IMG/VR virus record: IMGVR_UViG_3300033571_015650
Span: 1-22,341 of that record
DNA length: 22,341 nt
Origin: a virus
Strand: one strand, 5' to 3'
Made by a program: the position numbers and the translations under genes. Shown here one piece after another: positions 1 through 6,154 of the stretch (position 1 is its first letter; each line of letters opens with the position of its first letter). The notes below the pieces were generated by a model, which was given only the letters and a program-made list of their open reading frames with translations, searched no databases and had not been told where the DNA came from.

Positions 1-1554
1 AGGAACGTGACACAGCTATCCGATAAGGTTGTGGAATGGTTCCGTTTACGTGGGATAAGCCAAAGCACACTGATGGACTTCAAGATTAGCGATGGAGAGG
101 AGTTCATGCCACAGGTTGGAGAGAAGAGGAATACCATACACTTCAACTACTTTCGTGACGGGGAACTGATTAACATCAAGTACCGTGACGCCATGAAGAA
201 CTTCAAGCTCGTTTCGGGCGCGGAGCTTATATTCTACAACCTTGACGCAATCAAAAAAACAGATGACGTTATTATTGTCGAGGGTGAGATTGACTGCATG
301 AGCTTCCACGAGGCAGGCTTCCCTCAGGTTATCAGCGTTCCAAACGGGGCAAGCAAGAATGGAAGACTCGAGTACCTCGACAACTGCTGGCAACAACTCG
401 AGCACATAAAAGATGTGTACATTGCCACGGACAATGATGAGCCGGGTAGGGCACTTCGAGAAGAACTCGCCCGACGACTCGGAAAGGAGAGGTGCTTCAT
501 AATTGATTACGGGCCGTTTAAAGACGCCAATGAGGTTTTGCAGTCTGATAGACTCGCCTTGAGAGATATGGTCTTAAAATCAAAGGAATACCCATTGGAG
601 GGCATACGTACACTCGATGACATAGCCGAGAGTTTGTATGACCTGAAAAAAAATGGTTTGAAGGCGGGTGATGGAATTAGCATACCTACTGTAAATGAAT
701 ACATTACATATGTCCCGGGTTTTGTCACCGTCATAACAGGCGTTCCGAACCACGGGAAGGGCGAGTTCCTTGACCAAATTCTTGTTGATCTTGCCTTCCT
801 CCACAACTGGAGATTCGGTATCTATAGCCCCGAGAATGGAACACACGCACTACACGCTCAAAAGCTTTTCTCTAAAGTTAGTGGGGAGGGCTTTAACGAG
901 ACAAGTGTTAATACCATATCCGAGTTTATTGGAGAATATGGGGACAGGTTCTACATGATTGATCCGCCCGAAGACCTGACCTTGGATAGCATTTTAAGTT
1001 ACGCCAAGCTTTTGGTCAAGAGGTACGGCATCAATGGACTTATCATCGACCCTTGGAACAAGTTAGACCATCAGTGGAAGGACAGTGAAAGGGCGCACAT
1101 TAGCAGGTGCTTGGATATGCTTGACAACTTTGCAAGGAAGTACAACATTCACATATTCGTTGTGGCCCACCCGACAAAGCTTCAGAAGGATAAGGAGACC
1201 AAGAAGGTTGAGGTTCCGACGCTCTACAGCATATCGGGGACTGCCGATTGGTTTAACAAGTGTGCCAATGGTATAGTTGTCTACAGAAATTGGTACGAAG
1301 ACGGGATGAGCGATACAGACGTCCACATTCAGAAGGTAAAGTTTAAGCACTGGGGAAAGCAAGGAGTCGTCCGATTGGCGTATGACCCCGTATCAGGAAG
1401 GTACTACAATCCCCCGTTCAAGAACAATAAAAGCTATCTAAAGATCAAGCAGCAAGAAATGCCATTGACTCAGGCAGAGGTAAAACCAAATACTCAGTTC
1501 CTCACAAGATACGAGCCGAAGGCATTCGATGACATAGAACAAAACGAGATTTAA
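1..1554 (+). CDS. Bifunctional Toprim primase / DnaB-type helicase, 5'-truncated by window edge
   Basis: Predicted replicative primase-helicase of the T7 gp4/Twinkle type, which unwinds DNA at the fork and makes RNA primers. Counting from the first in-window start codon (GTG at 7), a Toprim domain spans about residues 85-170, with the glutamate motif VEGEID (91-96) and the aspartate motif ATDNDEPG (140-147). The RecA-like helicase follows: Walker A GVPNHGKG (245-252), Walker B GLIIDPW (344-350), the histidine motif VVAHPTK (385-391) and the C-terminal block WFNKCANGIVVYR. Walker A ends GKG instead of GK[ST], which is unusual. The frame is open to base 1 and relatives carry an N-terminal zinc-binding domain before this point, so the true start is probably upstream and GTG 7 is not a convincing start. 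It is followed after 18 nt by a small gene, probably in the same transcript. Family call is firm; activity of the altered Walker A is unknown. Confidence 0.9.
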   Translation, partial: RNVTQLSDKVVEWFRLRGISQSTLMDFKISDGEEFMPQVGEKRNTIHFNYFRDGELINIKYRDAMKNFKLVSGAELIFYNLDAIKKTDDVIIVEGEIDCMSFHEAGFPQVISVPNGASKNGRLEYLDNCWQQLEHIKDVYIATDNDEPGRALREELARRLGKERCFIIDYGPFKDANEVLQSDRLALRDMVLKSKEYPLEGIRTLDDIAESLYDLKKNGLKAGDGISIPTVNEYITYVPGFVTVITGVPNHGKGEFLDQILVDLAFLHNWRFGIYSPENGTHALHAQKLFSKVSGEGFNETSVNTISEFIGEYGDRFYMIDPPEDLTLDSILSYAKLLVKRYGINGLIIDPWNKLDHQWKDSERAHISRCLDMLDNFARKYNIHIFVVAHPTKLQKDKETKKVEVPTLYSISGTADWFNKCANGIVVYRNWYEDGMSDTDVHIQKVKFKHWGKQGVVRLAYDPVSGRYYNPPFKNNKSYLKIKQQEMPLTQAEVKPNTQFLTRYEPKAFDDIEQNEI

Positions 1555-1572
1555 AATAAAAGTAAAAAAAAA

Positions 1573-1785
1573 ATGAACTACGAAAGGATTATCGCAAAGA
1601 TGAAGTCCATGCAGGACTCTGGTAAGAATATGCCACTAACGAAGGAGGAGATGGACGAGATACCACCGGGCTTCTTTGTTGCCCGTGCAGCCATCCCACT
1701 TGAGGACGGAAGCGCCATCGTTCAACCAAATAGGAAGCAGAGGAGGCAGCAGAAGAAGGATAAAAAAAAGACCCCTAAAAAGTAG
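1573..1785 (+). CDS. Small protein with Lys/Arg-rich C-terminal tail, unknown function
   Basis: A 70-aa protein I do not recognise. The N-terminal two thirds are mixed and probably partly helical (MNYERIIAKMKSMQDSG), and the last 18 residues are almost all Lys, Arg and Gln, suggesting nucleic-acid or acidic-protein binding. The ATG lies directly behind an A-rich leader (aaaagtaaaaaaaaa), the kind of start found in Bacteroidota, with no Shine-Dalgarno sequence. It sits 18 nt behind the primase-helicase and is the last gene before a terminator. Part of the Lys-rich tail is encoded by the left arm of that terminator hairpin, so the tail composition may partly reflect RNA structure. Coding status is supported by leader, spacing and strand; function is open. 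Confidence 0.7.
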   Translation: MNYERIIAKMKSMQDSGKNMPLTKEEMDEIPPGFFVARAAIPLEDGSAIVQPNRKQRRQQKKDKKKTPKK

Positions 1786-1800
1786 GAGCCTTTTGTTTTT
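1766..1800 (+). terminator. Intrinsic terminator overlapping the end of the 70-aa gene
   Basis: Left arm 1766-1777 (aaaagaccccta), 5-nt loop aaaag, right arm 1783-1794 (taggagcctttt) form a 12-position stem with 10 Watson-Crick pairs and two internal mismatches, followed by gtttttgttt. The stop codon TAG (1783-1785) lies in the right arm. It would end the primase-helicase transcript just before the convergent minus-strand genes. Confidence 0.6.
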
Positions 1801-1820
1801 GTTTGGTTATGACTATCCCT

Positions 1821-2042
1821 TTACTTCAAAAGGTTGTCTGTGCTGACTTCAAAGAACTCCGAAATCTTAATTGCCTGAGCAAGGCTGCACTCGCTTCGAT
1901 ACTCCTCCCAAGCAGTGATTACGAACTGAGATACGCCAATCTTCTCACCAAACTCCCGGCGAGAAAGGTTCTTTGCATCTCGAAGAAGGCGAAGGTTGCG
2001 ACCAAAGGCAGACCGTTCCTTTTTTGTTTTTTTAACTTCCAT
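1821..2042 (-). CDS. Small XRE/Cro-C1 family HTH transcription regulator
   Basis: A 73-aa protein consisting of one HTH_3 (Cro/C1, XRE) domain from about residue 14 to the end: GRNLRLLRDAKNLSRREFG, then EKIGVSQFVITAWEE (turn and recognition helix) and SLAQAIKISEFFEVSTDNLL, the usual last helix. A basic N-terminus (VKKTKKER) precedes it. Such proteins bind operator DNA as dimers and act as phage repressors, Cro-like switches or autoregulators. It is encoded against nearly all other genes of the window and lies 13 nt behind a membrane-protein gene, with which it probably shares a transcript. No C-terminal cleavage or oligomerisation domain is present, so it resembles Cro-like or plasmid/phage mini-regulators rather than a full CI repressor. 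No integrase is visible here, so a lysogeny role is only a possibility. Confidence 0.85.
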   Translation of the reverse strand: MEVKKTKKERSAFGRNLRLLRDAKNLSRREFGEKIGVSQFVITAWEEYRSECSLAQAIKISEFFEVSTDNLLK

Positions 2043-2055
2043 GGTATATTGATTT

Positions 2056-2469
2056 TTAAAAATTACTTGAAAAGAATATGGTTAGCGCAATCGCAAGACC
2101 CGCCCCAAAAAGGGTGACCCTCGACTTAAATTTGAGGCTAATCATGGCGGTTGTGTCCATCGACCTTTCGGTCTTCCATCGTTCGGGGTACACGTTCCTG
2201 TCCATTACGTTCCTGAACGAGTAGTATGCCCCATCGTGTATGTATGGGAAAACGCAAACCGATGGGATGTACATTGATACAGGTAGTACACCTACGGCGA
2301 CAATGATCCTCAATATGTTGAGGTATCCATGAACGTCCCCGTACACTGTATTGGCGTGATTAAGTTTGGAGTAGTCGGCCACGTGAAAGAAGTAAGCCTC
2401 GATAATTCCAGACGCAAAACAAAACGCCAACCAAACAAGAAGTGAGATTATGTCTGTGTAAGTTTCCAT
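2056..2469 (-). CDS. Small integral membrane protein, unknown function
   Basis: A 137-aa protein with about three hydrophobic helices: residues ~5-28 (start METYTDIISLLVWLAFC), ~52-78 (LRIIVAVGVLPVSMYIP) and the C-terminal ~115-135 (TLFGAGLAIALTIFF). Between the second and third lies a polar loop with HDGAYYSFRNVMDRNVYPERW. The loop pattern looks like uncharacterised membrane proteins of Bacteroidota phages that I recall, but I cannot name a family. I chose ATG 2469 rather than the in-frame ATG 2490, because a TAnnTTTG box (TATGTTTG, 2481-2474 on the minus strand) ends four bases before 2469 and overlaps the sequence a longer product would need. It probably starts a two-gene operon with the XRE regulator. 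A membrane role such as superinfection exclusion is speculation. Confidence 0.72.
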   Translation of the reverse strand: METYTDIISLLVWLAFCFASGIIEAYFFHVADYSKLNHANTVYGDVHGYLNILRIIVAVGVLPVSMYIPSVCVFPYIHDGAYYSFRNVMDRNVYPERWKTERSMDTTAMISLKFKSRVTLFGAGLAIALTIFFSSNF

Positions 2470-2473
2470 ATAA

Positions 2474-2481
2474 CAAACATA
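2474..2481 (-). promoter_or_regulatory. Bacteroidota-type -7 box TATGTTTG for the minus-strand operon
   Basis: On the minus strand TATGTTTG matches TAnnTTTG and is followed by TTAT and then ATG (2469). I see no good TTG (-33) element at the usual 17-23 nt. The 4-nt box-to-ATG distance equals that at two plus-strand genes, which raises my confidence. It predicts a leaderless or nearly leaderless mRNA. Confidence 0.5.
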
Positions 2482-2527
2482 AAACCACACACTTAAAAAA
2501 ATAAATAGAACAAAAAAAAGTTATTAC

Positions 2528-2559
2528 TTGCTTTTGTGAATCATTCTACCATATATTTG
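2528..2559 (+). promoter_or_regulatory. Bacteroidota-type promoter (TTG-N21-TATATTTG)
   Basis: TTG at 2528-2530, 21-nt spacer, TATATTTG at 2552-2559, then TGCA and ATG at 2564. This fits the TTG/TAnnTTTG promoter known from Bacteroides and Flavobacterium. Transcription would start at or next to the start codon. The 2470-2563 gap thus holds two divergent promoters and little else. Confidence 0.6.
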
Positions 2560-2563
2560 TGCA

Positions 2564-2881
2564 ATGAATGAAGATAAGACTAAGCACATCATTGAGATGA
2601 TGTTACTTGGACAGCTAATGGCTGATAGGATTGATGTCGCCGGGGCAAAGGGTTGGCTAATGCAAAAGGTCAAGATGCAGAGCAAGGCGCTTGTGTCTAC
2701 CCTCGAAAAGGACATGAAGATTATGTACATGGCTACCTACAAAAACGAAGAGGCTTCAGCGGCGTATGAGGACGCACTGTCTGCTGTCGAATCCGTTTTT
2801 GATGAGTTAAGGTCAATCCCTATTGAAAGTTGGGAAAGCTTGGCAGACGTAATTAAGTCCGTAAAAAACAAAGGGGAATGA
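2564..2881 (+). CDS. Small predicted helical protein, unknown function
   Basis: A 105-aa protein I do not recognise. It looks almost wholly alpha-helical: MNEDKTKHIIEMMLLGQLM, AKGWLMQKVKMQSKALVSTL, EEASAAYEDALSAVESVFDEL, with a basic C-terminus (VIKSVKNKGE). No signal peptide or transmembrane segment. It begins 4 nt behind a TATATTTG box, so its mRNA is probably leaderless, and its stop overlaps the next start as ATGA, which suggests translational coupling to the downstream glycosyltransferase. As the first gene of the unit that includes two sugar transferases and a DnaA-like protein it may be an early gene, but nothing in the sequence tells its role. Confidence 0.75.
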   Translation: MNEDKTKHIIEMMLLGQLMADRIDVAGAKGWLMQKVKMQSKALVSTLEKDMKIMYMATYKNEEASAAYEDALSAVESVFDELRSIPIESWESLADVIKSVKNKGE

Positions 2882-3525
2882 ATAGTGTCCTGATAGTAGT
2901 CTTCACTTACAATCGGCCCAGTATGCTTCGTGATACATTGATCCACTTGTCCAAATACGGACACAAAATATTGGTCATTGACGACGGAAGTACATACGAT
3001 AAGTCTGTGGTTCTTAATGGTTTAGATGAAAATATAGAGTACATAAGGACTCCCCACAGGGGCAAGGAGCGTTGGTGGATGAACTGGAACGATGCCCTTA
3101 GAGTTTGTAGGGAGAAAAACCCACGCCTATTCATATTTATGGCGGATGACTTTCAGAACCTTGATCTTTTGAAGGCCGTTCACGTTTATAGTGGAATAAA
3201 AGAGGTAGCCACCTTGAACTTGATAAATGATGGCCGTGTTCAGTGGGGTTGTTCCCCGCGTCAGGTTTCAGACGATTTAATACTCCTTGGCTTTAATGAC
3301 TGCGGCTTTATTTGTAACAAGGCGGTTCTCAGGTTTTTGAAGTGGAGAATCAATCCAGTAAAAACAAATAATGAATCGTCAGGTGTTGGAAGGCAGTTGA
3401 CTAACAGGCTTCGTAAGTTGGGAGTCAATATGTATTGCCCTGTAAAGAGTTTTGCATATCACGGAGACCATCCATCCATCATGCACCCTGAGTTGAGAAA
3501 ATCAGAACCAATAATAAGCAAATGA
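2878..3525 (+). CDS. Family 2-like (GT-A) glycosyltransferase
   Basis: A 215-aa predicted nucleotide-sugar glycosyltransferase. The N-terminus shows the GT-A signature: VLIVVFTYNRPSMLRDTL (residues ~4-21), then LVIDDGSTYD (about 30-39) with the donor-binding acidic pair, and FMADDFQNLDLL (about 75-87) as the metal-binding DxD-like motif. The C-terminal part has YHGDHPSIMHPE, an acceptor-side block I associate with phage-encoded transferases. It is short for family 2 but holds the whole fold core, and has no transmembrane segment. It overlaps both neighbours by 4 nt (ATGA), so it is translated together with the GT9-like gene. Acceptor is unknown: virion protein, host surface glycan or modified DNA base are all possible. 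Family firm, substrate open. Confidence 0.85.
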   Translation: MNSVLIVVFTYNRPSMLRDTLIHLSKYGHKILVIDDGSTYDKSVVLNGLDENIEYIRTPHRGKERWWMNWNDALRVCREKNPRLFIFMADDFQNLDLLKAVHVYSGIKEVATLNLINDGRVQWGCSPRQVSDDLILLGFNDCGFICNKAVLRFLKWRINPVKTNNESSGVGRQLTNRLRKLGVNMYCPVKSFAYHGDHPSIMHPELRKSEPIISK

Positions 3526-4235
3526 TTGACTTTTATGTTTATCAAGACCCAAACTATGCGTTGGGGAACTTTGTCAACTGCACCCCGACAATACTCCGTC
3601 TATACGAGACGCATAAAAAACCCATCCCCGTTATGTTTGGAACGAGGTATGTTGCAGAGGCATACGAGGGTTCCGAATACATAACACACATAAGTAGCCC
3701 AAAGGGGAGGAAATTGTTTGGCAGTGATCTAATATGCAGGGAGAACATAATGCCTGACTATGAGTACATCCAAATGAAAACCATTGGAAAGCCATACTCA
3801 AACAATGCCTTTGTTCCGGTGAATGCGAATTATAGGAAAAGCTTTGAGAACTATCGCTACTCGGTATTGGCCTGTGGAAGTGGATCGGACAGAGAGGATT
3901 ACGTGAACAGCAAGACGCCCGACGTTGAGCTTTTTTTTAGGGAGATTGAATCGTCAAAGATCCCCGTCATCTTCATCGGAAGCGATCAGGATTACGCAAG
4001 AATGAAGGATGTAGCAGATGCCTGCTCCGTAAGATGCATAGGCAACATACAAGAGTGCATAGCGTGTATAGACGGGGCAGAAATGTTCATAGGCAACGAC
4101 ACTGGATTTGCTCACGTTGCTGGCGCACTAAAGAAACCAATGCGCCTATATTGGAAAGACACTAAGTGGCCGAAGAACGCCAATACTAACCTAAATTGTG
4201 AATACATATTTAAAGACAAATGGAAACAAAGCTAA
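3522..4235 (+). CDS. GT9/heptosyltransferase-like (GT-B) glycosyltransferase
   Basis: A 237-aa protein resembling glycosyltransferase family 9 (ADP-heptose:LPS heptosyltransferases), shorter than the usual ~320-350 aa. The N-terminal half starts FYVYQDPNYALGNFVNCTPT. The C-terminal half carries the donor-binding signature: PVIFIGSDQDYARMKDV, then MFIGNDTGFAHVAGALKKP (about residues 188-206), matching the family's xNDTGxxHxAAAL block. It overlaps the previous gene by 4 nt (ATGA) and the next by 16 nt. In bacteria these enzymes build LPS core; in a phage it could change the host surface or glycosylate a phage component with the adjacent GT2-like enzyme. Fold assignment likely, substrate unknown. 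Confidence 0.8.
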   Translation: MIDFYVYQDPNYALGNFVNCTPTILRLYETHKKPIPVMFGTRYVAEAYEGSEYITHISSPKGRKLFGSDLICRENIMPDYEYIQMKTIGKPYSNNAFVPVNANYRKSFENYRYSVLACGSGSDREDYVNSKTPDVELFFREIESSKIPVIFIGSDQDYARMKDVADACSVRCIGNIQECIACIDGAEMFIGNDTGFAHVAGALKKPMRLYWKDTKWPKNANTNLNCEYIFKDKWKQS

Positions 4236-4945
4236 CAAAAGAATTAGACCAGTACGAGATTGTGACTGCGGCAAAACTAATGATCCCATCATCATTGTTT
4301 AAGTTTAGAGACACCGTTAAAGGTATTATTGCGCCCGATCAATTATTGGCGCTTGACACTCACATAGACTCACGGGTTCGAACTGGATCAATCTCCATGA
4401 TGGACAGGAACCCCCGTCAAGTTTTTGACTTCCTAAGATCCAAGGTTTGCGAAGCACTTCATTTGAATCATGACGATGACATGAAGGTCACGCGAAGAAA
4501 GAAAAATGTTTTGGCCCGCAAGATAGTCTATGCCTCGGTACGAAAGGAGTGCAACATTTCACTCGATGACTTGTCCAGTTTTTATGGTCAAGACCACGCG
4601 ACTGCCGTCTACTCAATAAGGAAGGTGATTGACTTTTTGCTCACCGATAAGGAGTATCGAAACCTCATCATGTATTATGCTGACCGAATAGCTGAGTACG
4701 GGTACACGAACTTCCGTAAGTGGTGTGATGCTGTCCTGACCGGAAAAATCATGAACCTAAAAGTTGGTTCCGTAATGACAAGGGTCAATGACACGAAAAG
4801 ATACTACTTCTTGGATGAGACCCCGCAGGGATATCTATGCTCAACCAAGAGGATTAAGGGCGGTCATTTACTGAGTGATGTATCAAAAGAAACAAGGATC
4901 ATAATCCCATATGACGAAGCTCGGTACGCAACAATTCACGCATAA
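4220..4945 (+). CDS. DnaA domain IV-like DNA-binding protein without AAA+ domain
   Basis: A 241-aa protein whose middle (about residues 88-152) resembles DnaA domain IV, the helix-turn-helix that reads DnaA boxes: ARKIVYASVRKECNISLDDL, then SSFYGQDHATAVYSIRKVI. The DH followed by A-T-A-V matches the RDHTTV signature. No P-loop or AAA+ domain is present, so it cannot work as a full initiator ATPase. A basic stretch (VTRRKKNVLARK) precedes the HTH and a small beta-rich domain (about 170-241, MTRVNDTKRYYFLDETPQGY) follows. It starts inside the glycosyltransferase gene (16-nt overlap). It may bind the phage origin or DnaA boxes, recruit or compete with host DnaA, or act as a transcription regulator. 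HTH assignment likely, role inferred. Confidence 0.75.
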   Translation: METKLTKELDQYEIVTAAKLMIPSSLFKFRDTVKGIIAPDQLLALDTHIDSRVRTGSISMMDRNPRQVFDFLRSKVCEALHLNHDDDMKVTRRKKNVLARKIVYASVRKECNISLDDLSSFYGQDHATAVYSIRKVIDFLLTDKEYRNLIMYYADRIAEYGYTNFRKWCDAVLTGKIMNLKVGSVMTRVNDTKRYYFLDETPQGYLCSTKRIKGGHLLSDVSKETRIIIPYDEARYATIHA

Positions 4946-4947
4946 AC

Positions 4948-4978
4948 TTGCAACGATAAACAAAATTACATATATTTG
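4948..4978 (+). promoter_or_regulatory. Bacteroidota-type promoter (TTG-N20-TATATTTG)
   Basis: TTG at 4948-4950, a 20-nt spacer and TATATTTG at 4971-4978, followed by CCAT and ATG 4983. It matches the Bacteroidota housekeeping promoter and decides the start of the SSB-like gene. It would drive the overlapping operon to 9183. Confidence 0.65.
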
Positions 4979-4982
4979 CCAT

Positions 4983-5363
4983 ATGAATAACAAGTACAAG
5001 GGCGTAGTAATTGAGATCGGCCCAGAAAACAGATTCTCAGACAAGTTCGTGTCAAAGCAAATCGTTCTTGAGGATAAGTCAAGCAAGTACCCTAAGAATG
5101 CGGCCTTTGAGTTTGTTAATGCAGCCATTGAGAAGATTGATGGCCTCCGTATTGGAGACGAAATAGATGTTACGTTTGAGCCAACATCAAGGAAGTCAAA
5201 GGACGGAAGGTGGTTCACAAGTAATAGGGCTTGGGAAATCGGGATCATGACGAGCTACTCTCCGAACAAGATGGAGGTTAAAAGCAATCCTCAGCCAAGT
5301 GCCCCGGTAAGCAAGCCAAAGGTTGAAGACACTCCATACGAAGATACTGAGCTTCCTTTCTGA
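4983..5363 (+). CDS. DUF3127-type OB-fold, SSB-like protein
   Basis: A 126-aa predicted single-stranded-DNA-binding-like protein. Residues 5-90 follow the DUF3127 pattern known from Bacteroidota and their phages: YKGVVIEIGPENRFSDKF, QIVLEDKSSKYPKNAAFEF, LRIGDEIDVTFEPTSRKS and WFTSNRAWEIG. A disordered Pro/Ser linker (about 97-115) leads to an acidic end, EDTELPF, which closely imitates the SSB tail (DDDIPF) that recruits replication partners. The frame runs back to an ATG at 4911 inside the upstream gene, but the promoter box at 4971 and the domain start argue for ATG 4983. It heads an operon of overlapping genes and fits with the primase-helicase and DnaA-like proteins. SSB function is inferred from fold and tail. 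Confidence 0.8.
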   Translation: MNNKYKGVVIEIGPENRFSDKFVSKQIVLEDKSSKYPKNAAFEFVNAAIEKIDGLRIGDEIDVTFEPTSRKSKDGRWFTSNRAWEIGIMTSYSPNKMEVKSNPQPSAPVSKPKVEDTPYEDTELPF

Positions 5364-5641
5364 TGTTTTATAGGGATGAAATAAGGCGCGATTGGAAGGC
5401 GTACCAAGATTTGTGTAGTTGGTTCATTTCCAATAGGATAAACATAAAAGATTATCTGCGCCTTTATTTCCCCACCTTCAAGTTTTATCGGTACGTTGGG
5501 TCAAATGGCCTTCCGATGCTGACAAAAGAAAGCTTGGAGTACATGAGGAGGCTGAAAAAAATCATAGAATCAGAAAACCACGAAATAGCCACCCATGCTA
5601 TTAGAACACAAGTACGGAGAAAAAGCGTTAAGAAAAAATAA
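5363..5641 (+). CDS. Unknown 92-aa basic protein
   Basis: A 92-aa protein I do not recognise. It has an aromatic-rich middle (DYLRLYFPTFKFYRYVG), then a helix (LTKESLEYMRRLKKIIESE) and a very basic C-terminus (TQVRRKSVKKK), suggesting contact with nucleic acid. The start ATG shares one base with the SSB-like gene's stop (TGATG), implying translational coupling, so it may act in the same replication step. Its end overlaps the next gene by 47 nt. Confidence 0.65.
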   Translation: MFYRDEIRRDWKAYQDLCSWFISNRINIKDYLRLYFPTFKFYRYVGSNGLPMLTKESLEYMRRLKKIIESENHEIATHAIRTQVRRKSVKKK

Positions 5642-5903
5642 AAGCAGGTACACCCTTGAGGAGATTGTATCGTGTAACATGAGGGTCGAAAAAGCCGTTT
5701 ATGCACTTCTTCCTCATGGAGTTAAGGCAAGTCCGGTTCACTTTGCAATATTGTTTTGGAAGTTCAAGGAGAACGGTAAGGTGGTCAATAAGAAAAGGAT
5801 ATCGAATGTTCTTGGGTGGTTGTTTTCTGGCAAGGCAACACCTAAATACAATCCGTGGATAAGGCATTTGGAGAAATGTGCAAAAGCAATTAACAGTATA
5901 TGA
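5595..5903 (+). CDS. Unknown 102-aa basic protein
   Basis: A 102-aa protein I do not recognise, mostly helical and basic: SRYTLEEIVSCNMRVEKAVY, SPVHFAILFWKFKENGK, KKRISNVLGWLFSG, HLEKCAKAIN. The pattern could be a small HTH-like DNA-binding protein, but I see no clear family motif. ATG 5595 gives a 47-nt overlap with the previous gene, long for this window; an alternative start is ATG 5679, giving a 74-aa product with a short gap. The stop overlaps the GroES-like gene's start as ATGA. Coding status is likely, start uncertain. Confidence 0.6.
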   Translation: MLLEHKYGEKALRKNKSRYTLEEIVSCNMRVEKAVYALLPHGVKASPVHFAILFWKFKENGKVVNKKRISNVLGWLFSGKATPKYNPWIRHLEKCAKAINSI

Positions 5904-6154
5904 ATCAGCAAATTAAGCCAGTATCGACAATTATATGTTGCAAGGAGATAGAGGATGATAAATCCCTTTTCCTTATGAGGAAGGAGGCCCTTGTAAATGC
6001 GGAGGTTGTGTCTATTGGGGATCGTGTATCGAGTGTGTCCCCGGGAGACATAGTATTCTTCTCAAGGAAGAGGGCGGTAGTTGTCAAAGATTTGATGTAT
6101 GTAGAAGAGAGCGATATTGAACTCGTAAAAAAAACAGCAAATGGTGCTTCTTGA
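5900..6154 (+). CDS. GroES-like (Cpn10) co-chaperonin candidate, short form
   Basis: An 84-aa protein that lines up by eye with GroES over its length: IKPVSTIICCKEIEDD matches the first strand (IRPLHDRVIVKRKE), AEVVSIGDRV matches GEVLAVGNG, VSPGDIVFFSRKRAVVV matches VKVGDIVIFNDGYGVK, and LMYVEESDIELV matches the last strand. The stretch between strands (residues ~17-33, containing LFLMR) would be the mobile loop that docks onto GroEL. GroES is about 97 aa, so this is slightly short, mainly in loop regions. Phages such as T4 (gp31) encode such caps to fold their capsid protein in the host chaperonin. It overlaps the next gene, which also looks Cpn10-like, by 14 nt. Fold assignment is moderately sure. 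Confidence 0.65.
   Translation: MNQQIKPVSTIICCKEIEDDKSLFLMRKEALVNAEVVSIGDRVSSVSPGDIVFFSRKRAVVVKDLMYVEESDIELVKKTANGAS

Noticed and set aside
1803-2117. Plus-strand 104-aa frame
   Set aside because: It is antisense to the XRE regulator, whose HTH pattern is clear, and its own product shows no recognisable pattern.
4371-4390. ggttcgaac as a tRNA T-arm
   Set aside because: It lies inside the DnaA-C-like gene and I found no matching acceptor, D or anticodon arms nearby; other gttcga hits are also inside genes.
4911-4982. N-terminal extension of the SSB-like protein from ATG 4911
   Set aside because: It overlaps the upstream gene's end and contains the promoter; the DUF3127-like domain starts after ATG 4983.
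5595-5641. Programmed frameshift between the 92- and 102-aa genes at the aagaaaaaa run
   Set aside because: The second frame is +1 relative to the first, so an ordinary -1 slip on the A-run cannot join them; a plain overlap is simpler.
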